From contig OZ241878.1 in the NCBI GenBank assembly GCA_965203365.1, forward strand, positions 992,001 to 1,056,000: a stretch of 64,000 bases of DNA. The letters run 5' to 3'. The first letter of the stretch is position 1. Each line of letters begins with the position of its first letter. The position numbers and the translations under genes are program-made. Below are positions 53,370 to 60,925 of this stretch, one piece after another. The notes beneath the pieces were generated by a model. That model made no database searches and had not been told where the DNA came from. It saw nothing but the letters and a program-made list of their open reading frames with translations. Source of the stretch: VYFG01 sp965203365 (lineage in GTDB: Bacteria > Pseudomonadota > Gammaproteobacteria > Arenicellales > Poriferihabitantaceae).

Positions 53370-54458
53370 ATGTCACAAGATTTCGAATCACTGGCCCATG
53401 ACATTCGGCGTTGGGCCCTTGAACTCGGGTTTACTCGAATCGGCATTGCCGACACCCATCTACCCGACGCCGAACGCCGACTGCAACAGTGGCTACGGCG
53501 CGGTTATGCCGGGAGGATGCATTGGATGCACCGACATGGCACTCGCCGGTCTCGTCCATCCGAACTGATCCCCGACACATTGCGCGTGATTTCAGTGGCC
53601 ATGGACTACCTGCCCGAACCGCAACAATCAATTGAACAGGCATTGACACGAAGTGATATTGGATACATTTCACGCTATGCACTGGGTCGGGATTACCATA
53701 AGGTGATGCGAAAACGGCTGGTCAAACTGGCCAAACGCATTCGTCAGTCTGCTGGCTCGTTGGGATACCGACCGTTTTGTGACAGTGCACCGGTGATGGA
53801 AAAGCCACTCGCCGAAAAGGCGGGGCTGGGCTGGATTGGCAAACATACCAACCTGCTGTCTCGCGACTCAGGTTCCTGGTTTTTTCTGGGAGAACTGTAT
53901 GTCAATCTGCCGTTACCGGTTGACCGCCCTGTCAGCGCCCACTGTGGGAGTTGCACGGCCTGTATCGACATCTGCCCGACCCGGGCCATCGTCGCCCCCT
54001 GGGTATTGGACGCCCGGCGATGCATTTCCTACCTGACGATTGAACTGCACGGCTCAATTCCGGAAGAATTCCGTTCGGCGATCGGCAATCGAATCTACGG
54101 TTGTGACGACTGTCAACTCGTCTGCCCTTGGAACCGTTATGCCAAGATCACCGCCGAACCCGACTTTCTCACAAGGCACCCACTCCATAACCAGGAACTG
54201 ACCAAGCTGTTTTACTGGGATGAAGCCACATTCCTGAAACATACCGAGGGAACTGCCATCCGTCGAATCGGTTACCTGCGTTGGCTACGCAATCTGGCCG
54301 TCGCCTTGGGAAATGCACCTCGCAGTGAATCTGTTACCCAGGCGCTGATGCATCGGTCCACCGGTATATCTTCCTTAGTACGCGAGCATGTCCAATGGGC
54401 ATTGCAACGCCACACGGAAAAGTCAGATCAATTGGTGTTGGACCGCCTCGTCACGTGA
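53370..54458 (+). CDS. queG: Epoxyqueuosine reductase
   Basis: Cobalamin- and Fe-S-dependent enzyme that performs the last step of queuosine synthesis on tRNA. Its 362 residues include the N-terminal DUF1730 region (ELGFTRIGIADTHLPDAERRL), FCDSAPVMEKPLAEKAGLGWIGKH, and two 4Fe-4S motifs, CGSCTACIDICP and YGCDDCQLVCPWN. A C-terminal HEAT-like part follows. It is divergent from tsaE, as in many gammaproteobacteria. Its end overlaps yheU (-) by 36 bases. Confidence 0.95.
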   Translation: MSQDFESLAHDIRRWALELGFTRIGIADTHLPDAERRLQQWLRRGYAGRMHWMHRHGTRRSRPSELIPDTLRVISVAMDYLPEPQQSIEQALTRSDIGYISRYALGRDYHKVMRKRLVKLAKRIRQSAGSLGYRPFCDSAPVMEKPLAEKAGLGWIGKHTNLLSRDSGSWFFLGELYVNLPLPVDRPVSAHCGSCTACIDICPTRAIVAPWVLDARRCISYLTIELHGSIPEEFRSAIGNRIYGCDDCQLVCPWNRYAKITAEPDFLTRHPLHNQELTKLFYWDEATFLKHTEGTAIRRIGYLRWLRNLAVALGNAPRSESVTQALMHRSTGISSLVREHVQWALQRHTEKSDQLVLDRLVT

Positions 54459-54656
54459 GACCAGCGATGCGCTTTGGGTATGGGCATCCCAGACCAACAC
54501 TGCCGAACCGGCTTCGAGTTGATGACGTGCCCGCAAGCACTTCTGATCAGTGGTTTTTTCCACCGCGCCATAATCGGTACCTTCCCGGGTGACAATTTCC
54601 TCCAGCAGTTTATCCAGAACATCCGCTTCCAAGGAATCCCAAGGGATGGCAATCAT
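54423..54656 (-). CDS. yheU: YheU-like UPF0270 protein
   Basis: Small uncharacterised protein of 77 residues. The family pattern is clear: MIAIPWDSLEADVLDKLLEE, EEIVTREGTDYG, then a C-terminal QLEAGSAVLVWDA. ATG at 54656 matches the conserved MIIPW-type start; the frame opens nine codons earlier at a GTG. It converges on queG with a 36-base overlap. Confidence 0.82.
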   Translation of the reverse strand: MIAIPWDSLEADVLDKLLEEIVTREGTDYGAVEKTTDQKCLRARHQLEAGSAVLVWDAHTQSASLVSRDEAVQHQLI

Positions 54657-55012
54657 AGACCCATTCGGTTTGACAGTAAGCACCTATTGTGCGCGATATT
54701 CAGCGGTGGAGGAACCATTTCAGAGAAAATCCAACCGCTCGGTTGGGGTATTCGCCCATGCAATTCTGACCAACTGGGGGGATGATCGCAGGAAACCGTG
54801 TCGAACGAAGAGACCAACCAGCAATCCACGAACCACCGCATCCACCTCGTCTCATTCAACCTCCATCACAACCGCCTCGTCAAGCATTTTTTCATCTCCC
54901 AGAGGGCCAGTCTGAATCGAGCTCTCCTCGATTCCACGACAGATGGCCAGCATGGTTTGACTGTTTCCAGCCAGCTCGACAGTGTGGTACCGAAAAGCGG
55001 AAATGGTCGAGT
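54657..55012. other. Intergenic gap between yheU and the YqaA-like gene
   Basis: About 355 bases with both neighbours on -. No supported gene. A frame at 54653-54859 has no family signals. No promoter or terminator was assigned. Confidence 0.45.
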
Positions 55013-55462
55013 TCAGATTGTCTCTTGCAATATCCACAAAAGAATCAGGTACCGGGCTGCCTTGCCGACCCCAATCGCCAGAACGCTGTGCAAAAAACGA
55101 AGACCCAGCATCCCTGCGGCGAGACATAAGGGATCCCCTACAACAGGCAGCCAGGAAAACAACAGGACTGGATATCCATGACGTCTGACCCTGTCGAGGG
55201 CGGTATTTTGAGGGCTGAACCAACGTGAGAGACCTGGATGCAGTCGACCATGTCGCAGTCCCTGCGCCAACAAACTGCCCGCAAGAAATGTGAGGACACC
55301 CCCCAGCGTGTTGCCTGCGGTCGCCACCAGGAATAATGTGCCCAGGCCATACGCTTGTTGATGAACCATCACCCACAATAGTCCCTCCACTCCTCCTGGG
55401 ACAATCGTGGATGCCAAGACCGACCCCAAGAAAAGCGAGACGAGGGCAACCTCCGACAACAC
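55013..55462 (-). CDS. YqaA-like membrane protein (DedA/VTT domain)
   Basis: Integral membrane protein, 149 residues with about four hydrophobic segments. It fits the small YqaA branch of the DedA/VTT (SNARE-associated Golgi) family: FLGSVLASTIVPGG, GNTLGGVLTFLAG, WFSPQNTALDRVRRHGYPVLLFSWLPVVGDPLCLAAG. The internal WLPVVGDPL signature is characteristic. Function in this branch is unknown; larger DedA proteins are lipid scramblases or flippases. It ends 550 bases from the end of the GAPDH gene's reverse neighbour region and is probably monocistronic. Confidence 0.8.
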   Translation of the reverse strand: MLSEVALVSLFLGSVLASTIVPGGVEGLLWVMVHQQAYGLGTLFLVATAGNTLGGVLTFLAGSLLAQGLRHGRLHPGLSRWFSPQNTALDRVRRHGYPVLLFSWLPVVGDPLCLAAGMLGLRFLHSVLAIGVGKAARYLILLWILQETI

Positions 55463-55516
55463 CGGATCTATTCCAGACGATTCATACGAGCCATGAAATG
55501 TCCTTTGCAGATCGCC

Positions 55517-56965
55517 TCAACTGGGGACAATTGGTATGTGCATCCCGGCCATATGACGCATCACACGCAATACCTGAACCGAGTAGCCGAACTCGTTGTC
55601 ATACCAGACATAGACCACACAGTGGTTATCCTGTGCAATAGTGGCCACAGAATCGAATATCGCGGGCTCTGGAGTGCCCACCATGTCACTGGAAACCGCC
55701 TCCTGTGAAGCGGAATAGGAAATCTGTTCGCTCAACGGCGAATTGTAGGCAATGTCCCGGATATAGGCATTCAATTCATCTCGAGTGGGAGCCTCGGACA
55801 AGTTCAAGTTCATCACGGCCAGGGATACATTCGGGGTGGGAACCCGAATGGCATTGCCGGTGAGTTTGCCGGCCAACTCCGGCAAAGCCTTCGCGACCGC
55901 ATCGGCAGCCCCTGTCGTGGTCAGCACCATGTTCAGCGGAGCACTGCGGCCACGGCGCTCGGCCGGATGGTAGTTATCAATGAGGTTCTGGTCATTGGTA
56001 TAGGAATGGACCGTTTCCACATGCCCCCTGACGATGGTATAGCGATCATTGAGCACCTTGAGAACCGGGGTGATGGCGTTGGTCGTACAAGATGCCGCAC
56101 AGACAATCGAGTCGCCGTCCAGTTGGTGATGGTTCACACCATAGACGATATTCTTTACGGTCCCCTTGGCGGGTGCAGTCAGGAGCACCTTGGATGCTCC
56201 GCGGGAAGCCAGATGACGGGACAAGGAGGCATCATCCTTGAAGATGCCGACGTTATCGACAATGAGTGCATCGTCGATTCCAAACTCGGTGTAGTCAACA
56301 TCCTCCGGCTGAGTGGCGTAAATCACCTTGATGTAGTTGCCGTTGGCGATAATGGCTGTATTGTCATGATCCACGGTTATCGAGCCGTTGAGAGGTCCGT
56401 GAATGGAATCACGCCTCAATAAACTGGCCCGTTTCTCCAGATCGCCCTTCCTTCCACCTCTCACAACGATGGCCCTCAGTCGGAGCTTATTGTGCCGAGC
56501 GGTACTGCGCTCAATCAGTAACCGGGCAATGACCCGACCAATGCGCCCGAACCCATAGAGCACCACGTCCTGGTGCGTCACCGGTGTGGGATCGAAATCC
56601 CGGACAATGGCCGCCAGTTCCCGGGCCATGAACTGGTCCAGATTTTCACCGGAATGGTGATCATGATAGTATTGATGTGCCAGCTTGCCGATATCCACTC
56701 GGCACACACCCAGATTCATGCGAGCCAGTGCCTTCAGTACCTGACTGGTCTGCTCAAGTGAAGGGTCTGTGCCTGCGATACGCCGACCGTAACGGTGTGC
56801 CTTGATAATATCGATCACCGAGGCATTCATCAGTTTCCGGCCGAAGACGGTCACGATAATGCCGTGTTCACGATAAAGGTGGCCCACTGCGGGAATCATC
56901 AATTCGGCGAGGTTCTGGTCCTTGGAATAGGCCGCCAGATGCGCCTTGCTGTTTTCTAGGGTCAC
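55517..56965 (-). CDS. Glyceraldehyde-3-phosphate dehydrogenase, long form
   Basis: About 482 residues: a ~130-residue N-terminal extension (LAELMIPAVGHLYREHG, GRKLMNASVIDIIKAHRY) before the Rossmann GFGRIGRVIARLL and catalytic ASCTTNAI. HSYTNDQNLIDN, GRSAPLNM, TGNAIRVPTPNVSLA and WYDNEFGYS complete the set. This is the long GAPDH that in Pseudomonas lies beside mfd. The start is uncertain; GTG 56965 fits the family N-terminus, while the frame opens at 57076. A gluconeogenic role is suggested for such forms. Confidence 0.88.
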   Translation of the reverse strand: MTLENSKAHLAAYSKDQNLAELMIPAVGHLYREHGIIVTVFGRKLMNASVIDIIKAHRYGRRIAGTDPSLEQTSQVLKALARMNLGVCRVDIGKLAHQYYHDHHSGENLDQFMARELAAIVRDFDPTPVTHQDVVLYGFGRIGRVIARLLIERSTARHNKLRLRAIVVRGGRKGDLEKRASLLRRDSIHGPLNGSITVDHDNTAIIANGNYIKVIYATQPEDVDYTEFGIDDALIVDNVGIFKDDASLSRHLASRGASKVLLTAPAKGTVKNIVYGVNHHQLDGDSIVCAASCTTNAITPVLKVLNDRYTIVRGHVETVHSYTNDQNLIDNYHPAERRGRSAPLNMVLTTTGAADAVAKALPELAGKLTGNAIRVPTPNVSLAVMNLNLSEAPTRDELNAYIRDIAYNSPLSEQISYSASQEAVSSDMVGTPEPAIFDSVATIAQDNHCVVYVWYDNEFGYSVQVLRVMRHMAGMHIPIVPS

Positions 56966-57159
56966 AACGAATTGCACAATGAAAAACCGAATGTCTATTA
57001 TCCCGAAATTCACCCCTCCAATTCCACCACCCAACCGGGCAAGCTTGCGGCAAAGAGCGGTATCCCGAGTAGTCAACTGACAAATACCGATATAATGTCA
57101 CCCCATTCCAATCCGGACCCATCATGGCCAATGGCTTTTGAAGCAAAGGACCTCATGAT

Positions 57160-57951
57160 ATGAACGCACATACCACCTTGTCCCATATTGTCCATTGGCT
57201 GAAACAACGGGCTGAAATGGCCGGCACTCGGGGATTCGTAGTCGGTGTATCCGGTGGCATCGACTCCGCCGTCACGTCCGCCCTGGCCGCCCGGACGGGT
57301 CTGCCGGTGACCTGCTGTGAGATGCCGATTCACCAATCCGAAGCCCAGATCTCCCGAGCCCGAAAACACATCACGATGCTGAAGCGGGATTATCCTAATG
57401 TATCGTCCATGACCAGTGATCTGACATCGGTTTTCGATGGCTTTGTGAACATCATGCCACCGGTTGCGAACGAAGAAGCACGACACCATGCATTGGCCAA
57501 TACCCGGGCCAGAATCCGGATGACCACCCTGTACTACTTTGCCGGCCTCTATGGGCATCTGGTGGTCGGTACCGGGAACAAGGTGGAAGATTTTGGTGTC
57601 GGATTCTTCACCAAGTATGGTGACGGTGGGGTTGATCTCAGTCCGATCGCTGATCTGGTCAAAACCGAGGTATATGAACTGGGCCGCATTCTCGGCATCA
57701 ACCAGGATATCATGGACGCTGTCCCAACCGATGGGCTTTGGGGGGACAACCGCTCCGACGAAGACCAGATTGGTGCCTCATATCCCGAACTGGAATGGGC
57801 TATGGCATTTGACCATGAAACCCCGACGGAACCGCTTTCTGCCAGGCAGCAAGAAGTGCTCGCCATCTACCGTCAGCTTCATACCGCCAACCGACATAAA
57901 ATGGAGCCTATTCCCGTTTGTCTAATCCCGGATTCGATCCGCAACGCCTGA
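57160..57951 (+). CDS. nadE: NAD+ synthetase (ammonia-dependent)
   Basis: Amidates nicotinate adenine dinucleotide to NAD+. Its 263 residues have the ATP-pyrophosphatase P-loop GVSGGIDSAVTSALA, VGTGNKVEDFGVGFFTKYGDGGVDLSPIADLVKTEVYELGR and PTDGLWGDNRSDEDQIGASY. There is no N-terminal glutaminase domain, so free ammonia is the nitrogen donor. It is divergent from the GAPDH gene with a ~195-base spacer that should hold both promoters. Confidence 0.95.
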   Translation: MNAHTTLSHIVHWLKQRAEMAGTRGFVVGVSGGIDSAVTSALAARTGLPVTCCEMPIHQSEAQISRARKHITMLKRDYPNVSSMTSDLTSVFDGFVNIMPPVANEEARHHALANTRARIRMTTLYYFAGLYGHLVVGTGNKVEDFGVGFFTKYGDGGVDLSPIADLVKTEVYELGRILGINQDIMDAVPTDGLWGDNRSDEDQIGASYPELEWAMAFDHETPTEPLSARQQEVLAIYRQLHTANRHKMEPIPVCLIPDSIRNA

Positions 57952-58001
57952 TTTCCGCTCGAAAAGATTCCCCGGCAAACCACCACCCAATCCATCATCT
58001 T

Positions 58002-58472
58002 ATGAACGTTCGAATCGAAAATATCCCGTCGATTTCTGTCGCCCGTATCCGCCATATCGGTCCCTACGACCAAATCGGACCGTGTTTCATGCGTCTGTTC
58101 GAATGGGCAACCGCCATTGGTGTGCAACCCGGCCGAGGGATCAGCCTGTCCCATGACAATCCGGAAACCGTTGCACCCGAGCACCTTCGGTCCGATGCCT
58201 GCCTGGAACTCCAGACCACCCTATCACCCCCATCCGGTATCCTCTTGGAGACCCTGCCTGCGGGCCGATTTGCCGTGTATACCCACCAAGGACCCTATGA
58301 GGGCATTGCAGCGGCCTACCAGCGCCTGTTTCAAGAGTGGCTACCTCAGAGTGGAGAACAGCCGGATGATGCGCCTTGCAGAGAGGTCTACCTGAACACC
58401 CCGATGAATACCCCTCCCGATGGACTGTTGACCGAACTTTGTCTACCCTTGAAATCGCCGAATCCAAACTGA
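58002..58472 (+). CDS. GyrI-like small-molecule-binding protein
   Basis: Stand-alone GyrI/AraC effector-binding domain, 156 residues: VARIRHIGPYDQIGPCFMRLFEWA, SLSHDNPETVAPEHLRSDAC, LPAGRFAVYTHQGPYEGIAAAYQRLF, and the terminal YLNTPMNTPPDGLLTELCLPL. Such domains bind hydrophobic ligands and in GyrI inhibit gyrase. No DNA-binding domain is fused. ATG at 58002 is the family start; the frame opens at 57918 inside nadE's end. The 50-base gap to nadE allows co-transcription. Confidence 0.82.
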   Translation: MNVRIENIPSISVARIRHIGPYDQIGPCFMRLFEWATAIGVQPGRGISLSHDNPETVAPEHLRSDACLELQTTLSPPSGILLETLPAGRFAVYTHQGPYEGIAAAYQRLFQEWLPQSGEQPDDAPCREVYLNTPMNTPPDGLLTELCLPLKSPNPN

Positions 58473-58610
58473 TTCTCGACAAGGTTCCTGCCTCTATCCC
58501 GATGAAGTCAGCGTTCTCATCTTACGATTCAGGTCAAGTCCCCGTTCGAATCGACGCCCTGAATCGGAAATTGGCCCGTCCAAATGTTGTTGATCTACAG
58601 GTGTTTCTTC

Positions 58611-58715
58611 TTTGTTTAACAAGAATTTTTTAAGATCAACGGAACAAAAGCTAAACTACTCTGGTTGCAGTTTTTCAGCTCCCTGCTTCGTAGTGTGATT
58701 TTATGTTGTAACTAG
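58611..58715 (+). repeat. Dispersed repeat R1
   Basis: About 105 bp unit beginning TTGTTTAACAAG, with internal ACAAAAGCTA, CAGTTTTTCAGC, TGCTTCGTAGTGTG and ending TTGTAACTA. About 80% matched by R2 at 59877, so the two are direct repeats bracketing the HigBA-like module. R1 ends exactly at the antitoxin stop codon. Nature unknown. Confidence 0.75.
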
Positions 58716-59035
58716 GCAACCTTCCGGGCTTTGACTTCCAGCTGAATACCCTCCTGCTCCTGCAGGTATTGGATCACCGCGAACAGGTTGCTCGCTTGGG
58801 GATTCCCTTTCGGCCCGAACATACGCATGAGACTCTTGCTCGACTTGTCGAAGACCTGGGAGAGTTCCTCGAACCCGATCGTCGCATTGATGTAGTCGCG
58901 CAGCACTGCTTTGCCGGTATCGACGTCACCGGCGAGCAGGCATTCGACCCCTTCTTGCAACAGAGCCTTGCGAAACGCCGGATCCCGTTGTGCGCGAGCC
59001 TGTATGGTGTCCTTAAAATCTTTCGTCAAAGCCAT
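58712..59035 (-). CDS. HigA-type antitoxin
   Basis: Putative addiction-module antidote of the HigA-like family, 107 residues: MALTKDFKDTIQARAQRDPAFRKALLQEGVECL, then a helix-turn-helix in DYINATIGFEELSQVFDKSSKSLMRMFGPKGNP. ATG at 59035 overlaps the toxin stop (ATGA); the frame also opens at 59077. It follows the toxin gene, the toxin-first order typical of higBA. It seems intact while the toxin is broken. Confidence 0.8.
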   Translation of the reverse strand: MALTKDFKDTIQARAQRDPAFRKALLQEGVECLLAGDVDTGKAVLRDYINATIGFEELSQVFDKSSKSLMRMFGPKGNPQASNLFAVIQYLQEQEGIQLEVKARKVA

Positions 59036-59368
59036 CATGTCACCTCTTGCCGTTTCCGGCGTTGATAGTCGCGCCAATGCCCTTTAGCGGCAGTAATATC
59101 TGCATCCTGGCGCTTCTTGGTGCCACCCGCCAGCAATATCACCAACCGGTCCCCGTCCTTGCCAAAGTAGATCCGATAGCCAGGGCCAAAATCAATCCGG
59201 TACTCATAAACGCCGGCACCAACCCCTTTCACGTTAGAGAAATTACCCTGCTCCATCCGATGGACTGCGGTCGCTACCTTGACCGCAGCGGCCACATTAC
59301 AGACGATCGAACCATTTGGCATAAGGACTATTTCCCTCAGCATCAAGGTATTCTCTAACCTCTGTCAT
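59035..59368 (-). pseudogene. HigB/RelE-type toxin, frameshifted
   Basis: RelE-superfamily addiction toxin. The N-terminal segment starts at ATG 59368 (MTEVREYLDAEGNSPYAKWF then DRL) and stops at TAA. Dropping one T in the sequence CTGTAATG joins it directly to NVAAAVKVATAVHRMEQGNFS and on through VGAGVYEYRIDFGPGYRIYF, LVILLAGGTKKRQ and DITAAKGHW, the complete family pattern. The +1 frame from 59346 alone would lack the N-terminal helix. A one-base insertion has therefore probably inactivated the toxin. Confidence 0.78.
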
Positions 59369-59380
59369 ATGACCCATATA

Positions 59381-59396
59381 GTAGCATATATGTTAC
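59381..59396. promoter_or_regulatory. Palindromic operator of the HigBA-like module
   Basis: Near-perfect inverted repeat GTAGCATATATGTTAC (GTARCATATATGYTAC), centred about 20 bases upstream of the toxin ATG at 59368. Antitoxins of this class bind such palindromes to repress their own operon, so this is the probable autoregulatory site. Confidence 0.55.
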
Positions 59397-59876
59397 CTTT
59401 TGCAATGCCCACACAACACCATATTCCCGGATAACCCTTGCTTGCTGTGGAATGTCCTCGGATCACAGGGAATTCGGACCGCAAGGTCCAATGCCCATGT
59501 CATTAAGCCCAAGTTCCTTGGCGGTTGCGAACCACATACCCTATTCTCCAGGTGTCGTAGCGATGAAGTCTGTCAAAATACAGCAATTCCCGCCAAGGAC
59601 ATCCTCCCGTGAATTCGGTGGGAATTGCTGGGTTTCATCGTTTCCACTGTCCTGGAAGAAAAAGGTTTGGTATTGTGTACTGTTGCCATTGGCATCCTCT
59701 TGAATTGATGTCAGTTTTTCCTGAGATTGGATGGTATTTCGTGAGACTCAATGAGACTAAAAGAGACGACTTAAAAAAATAAATGCTTAAAAATCAATAA
59801 GTAAATCAGTGTAACAACATGAGTTTATTAGAAAAAAAGAACAGCATGCCCCTATGATGCACAGTCGCTTCATCAT

Positions 59877-59975
59877 TGTTTAACAAGGATATTTTTAATA
59901 CCAGCGGCACAAAAGCTACACTACAGGTTACAGTTTTTCAGCCCCTTGCTTCATAGTGTGTTTTTTTGTAACTAA
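59877..59975 (+). repeat. Dispersed repeat R2
   Basis: Direct copy of R1: TTGTTTAACAAG, ACAAAAGCTACACTAC, CAGTTTTTCAGCCCC, TTGCTTCATAGTGTG, TTGTAACTAA. It lies 500 bases upstream of the toxin start, so R1 and R2 enclose the module. Confidence 0.75.
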
Positions 59976-60043
59976 TTGTTTTATTTTACTTAATTCTTAT
60001 CACCTATTACCCATTAATCCTATCAAAAATGTGTTAACATATT

Positions 60044-60094
60044 GTTTAACTTGTACATTTTCAATTTCCACCGCATAAAAGCTACACTAAACGG
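60044..60094 (+). repeat. Dispersed repeat R3 (partial)
   Basis: Partial third copy: TTGTTTAACTTG, then ATAAAAGCTACACTAAAC. It matches only the first half of R1/R2 and lies ~65 bases before the operator of the next toxin-antitoxin module. Confidence 0.6.
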
Positions 60095-60159
60095 CCGGTG
60101 ACCTTTGCTCCCACCGGTTCCAGCTGGCACCTCTTAAAACCGTGGTCCGCTTTGCGTTG

Positions 60160-60186
60160 GTACCAAATATGGACTATATTTGGTAC
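60160..60186. promoter_or_regulatory. Palindromic operator of the Phd-ParE-like module
   Basis: Perfect 11-bp inverted repeat GTACCAAATAT / ATATTTGGTAC with a 5-base spacer, 31 bases before the antitoxin ATG. TATATT within it may serve as a -10 box. The position and symmetry fit autorepression by the antitoxin. Confidence 0.6.
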
Positions 60187-60217
60187 GTTCTAGAATCAGA
60201 GATACGGCGGGCACATT

Positions 60218-60499
60218 ATGAAACTCAGCGAATCGGTCAAACCCATCAGCTACCTCAAAAGTCATACGGCCGAGGCCTTACGAGACGTCAACGAGGGCCA
60301 GCGGACCATGGTAATCACCCAACACGGTGAAGCCAAGGCGGTTCTCCAGGACATCGCCAGTTACGAACAAACCCAGGAATTGCTGGCGCTGCTCAAGATG
60401 CTGGCGCAGAGCTCCAAGTGCATTCAAGAGGGGCGCAGCAAGCCCGTCAAAACAGCCTTGGCGGATATCCGCAAACGCATCAAGGAAAGCACCGGGTGA
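60218..60499 (+). CDS. Phd/YefM-type antitoxin
   Basis: Antitoxin of 93 residues: MKLSESVKPISYLKSHTAEA then LRDVNEGQRTMVITQHGEAKAVLQDIASYEQTQE, the standard Phd/YefM DNA-binding fold. A flexible C-terminal tail (SKPVKTALADIRKRIKE) should wrap the toxin. The stop overlaps the toxin start (GTGA). It probably represses the operon through the palindrome just upstream. Confidence 0.9.
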   Translation: MKLSESVKPISYLKSHTAEALRDVNEGQRTMVITQHGEAKAVLQDIASYEQTQELLALLKMLAQSSKCIQEGRSKPVKTALADIRKRIKESTG

Positions 60500-60822
60500 C
60501 ACGCTATCGCGTCCGGGTTTCAGAAGAAGCGGAACACGACCTGATCGACATCTACCGTTACGTTGCAATCCATGACTCGGTGGAGAGGGCAACGTACGTG
60601 TTGGAGCAACTGGAACCGCTCTGTTCGAGCCTTGCCGAACTACCCATGCGAGGCCATATCCCGCCCGAACTGGATCGGGTCGGCGTGACGAATTACCGGG
60701 AGATCCACTTCAAGCCGTATCGTGTCATCTACGAGGTCATCGGGCAGGACATCTTTGTTCATTGCATCCTGGATGGGCGACGAGACATGCAGTCGTTACT
60801 TGAGCGGCGATTGGTTCGGTAG
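60496..60822 (+). CDS. ParE/RelE-type toxin
   Basis: Toxin of 108 residues paired with the Phd-like antitoxin. RYRVRVSEEAEHDLIDIYRYVA opens the family fold, followed by LEPLCSSLAELPMRGHIPPE, YREIHFKPYRVIYEV and a final ILDGRRDMQSLLERRL. GTG at 60496 overlaps the antitoxin stop. The frame is intact, unlike the neighbouring HigB. Target (gyrase for ParE, ribosome-bound mRNA for RelE) cannot be told from sequence. Confidence 0.88.
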   Translation: MTRYRVRVSEEAEHDLIDIYRYVAIHDSVERATYVLEQLEPLCSSLAELPMRGHIPPELDRVGVTNYREIHFKPYRVIYEVIGQDIFVHCILDGRRDMQSLLERRLVR

Positions 60823-60925
60823 GAGCTACCCACACGAACCTGAAAGCTGCAGAGTCATTCACTCAGGTTACCAAGCGCAATCTGCCCAGTGCGCTTCGTA
60901 GCGTTTCAAAAAGTCTTTCATCTCG

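Larger units (their letters stand above)
59397..60159. other. AT-rich non-coding stretch with repeats
   Basis: About 760 bases between the two toxin-antitoxin modules. It contains repeats R2 and R3 and a markedly AT-rich stretch (59720-60060). A CCGGTG/CACCGG stem lies at 60097-60115. No gene with family support; frames at 59400-59703 look random. Confidence 0.5.

Noticed and set aside
58611..60094. Integron attC sites (the repeats start with GTTTAAC, an RYYYAAC-like core)
   Set aside because: No matching GTTRRRY core or foldable partner was found at the other end of R1 or R2, no integrase is present, and the two modules lie in opposite orientation.
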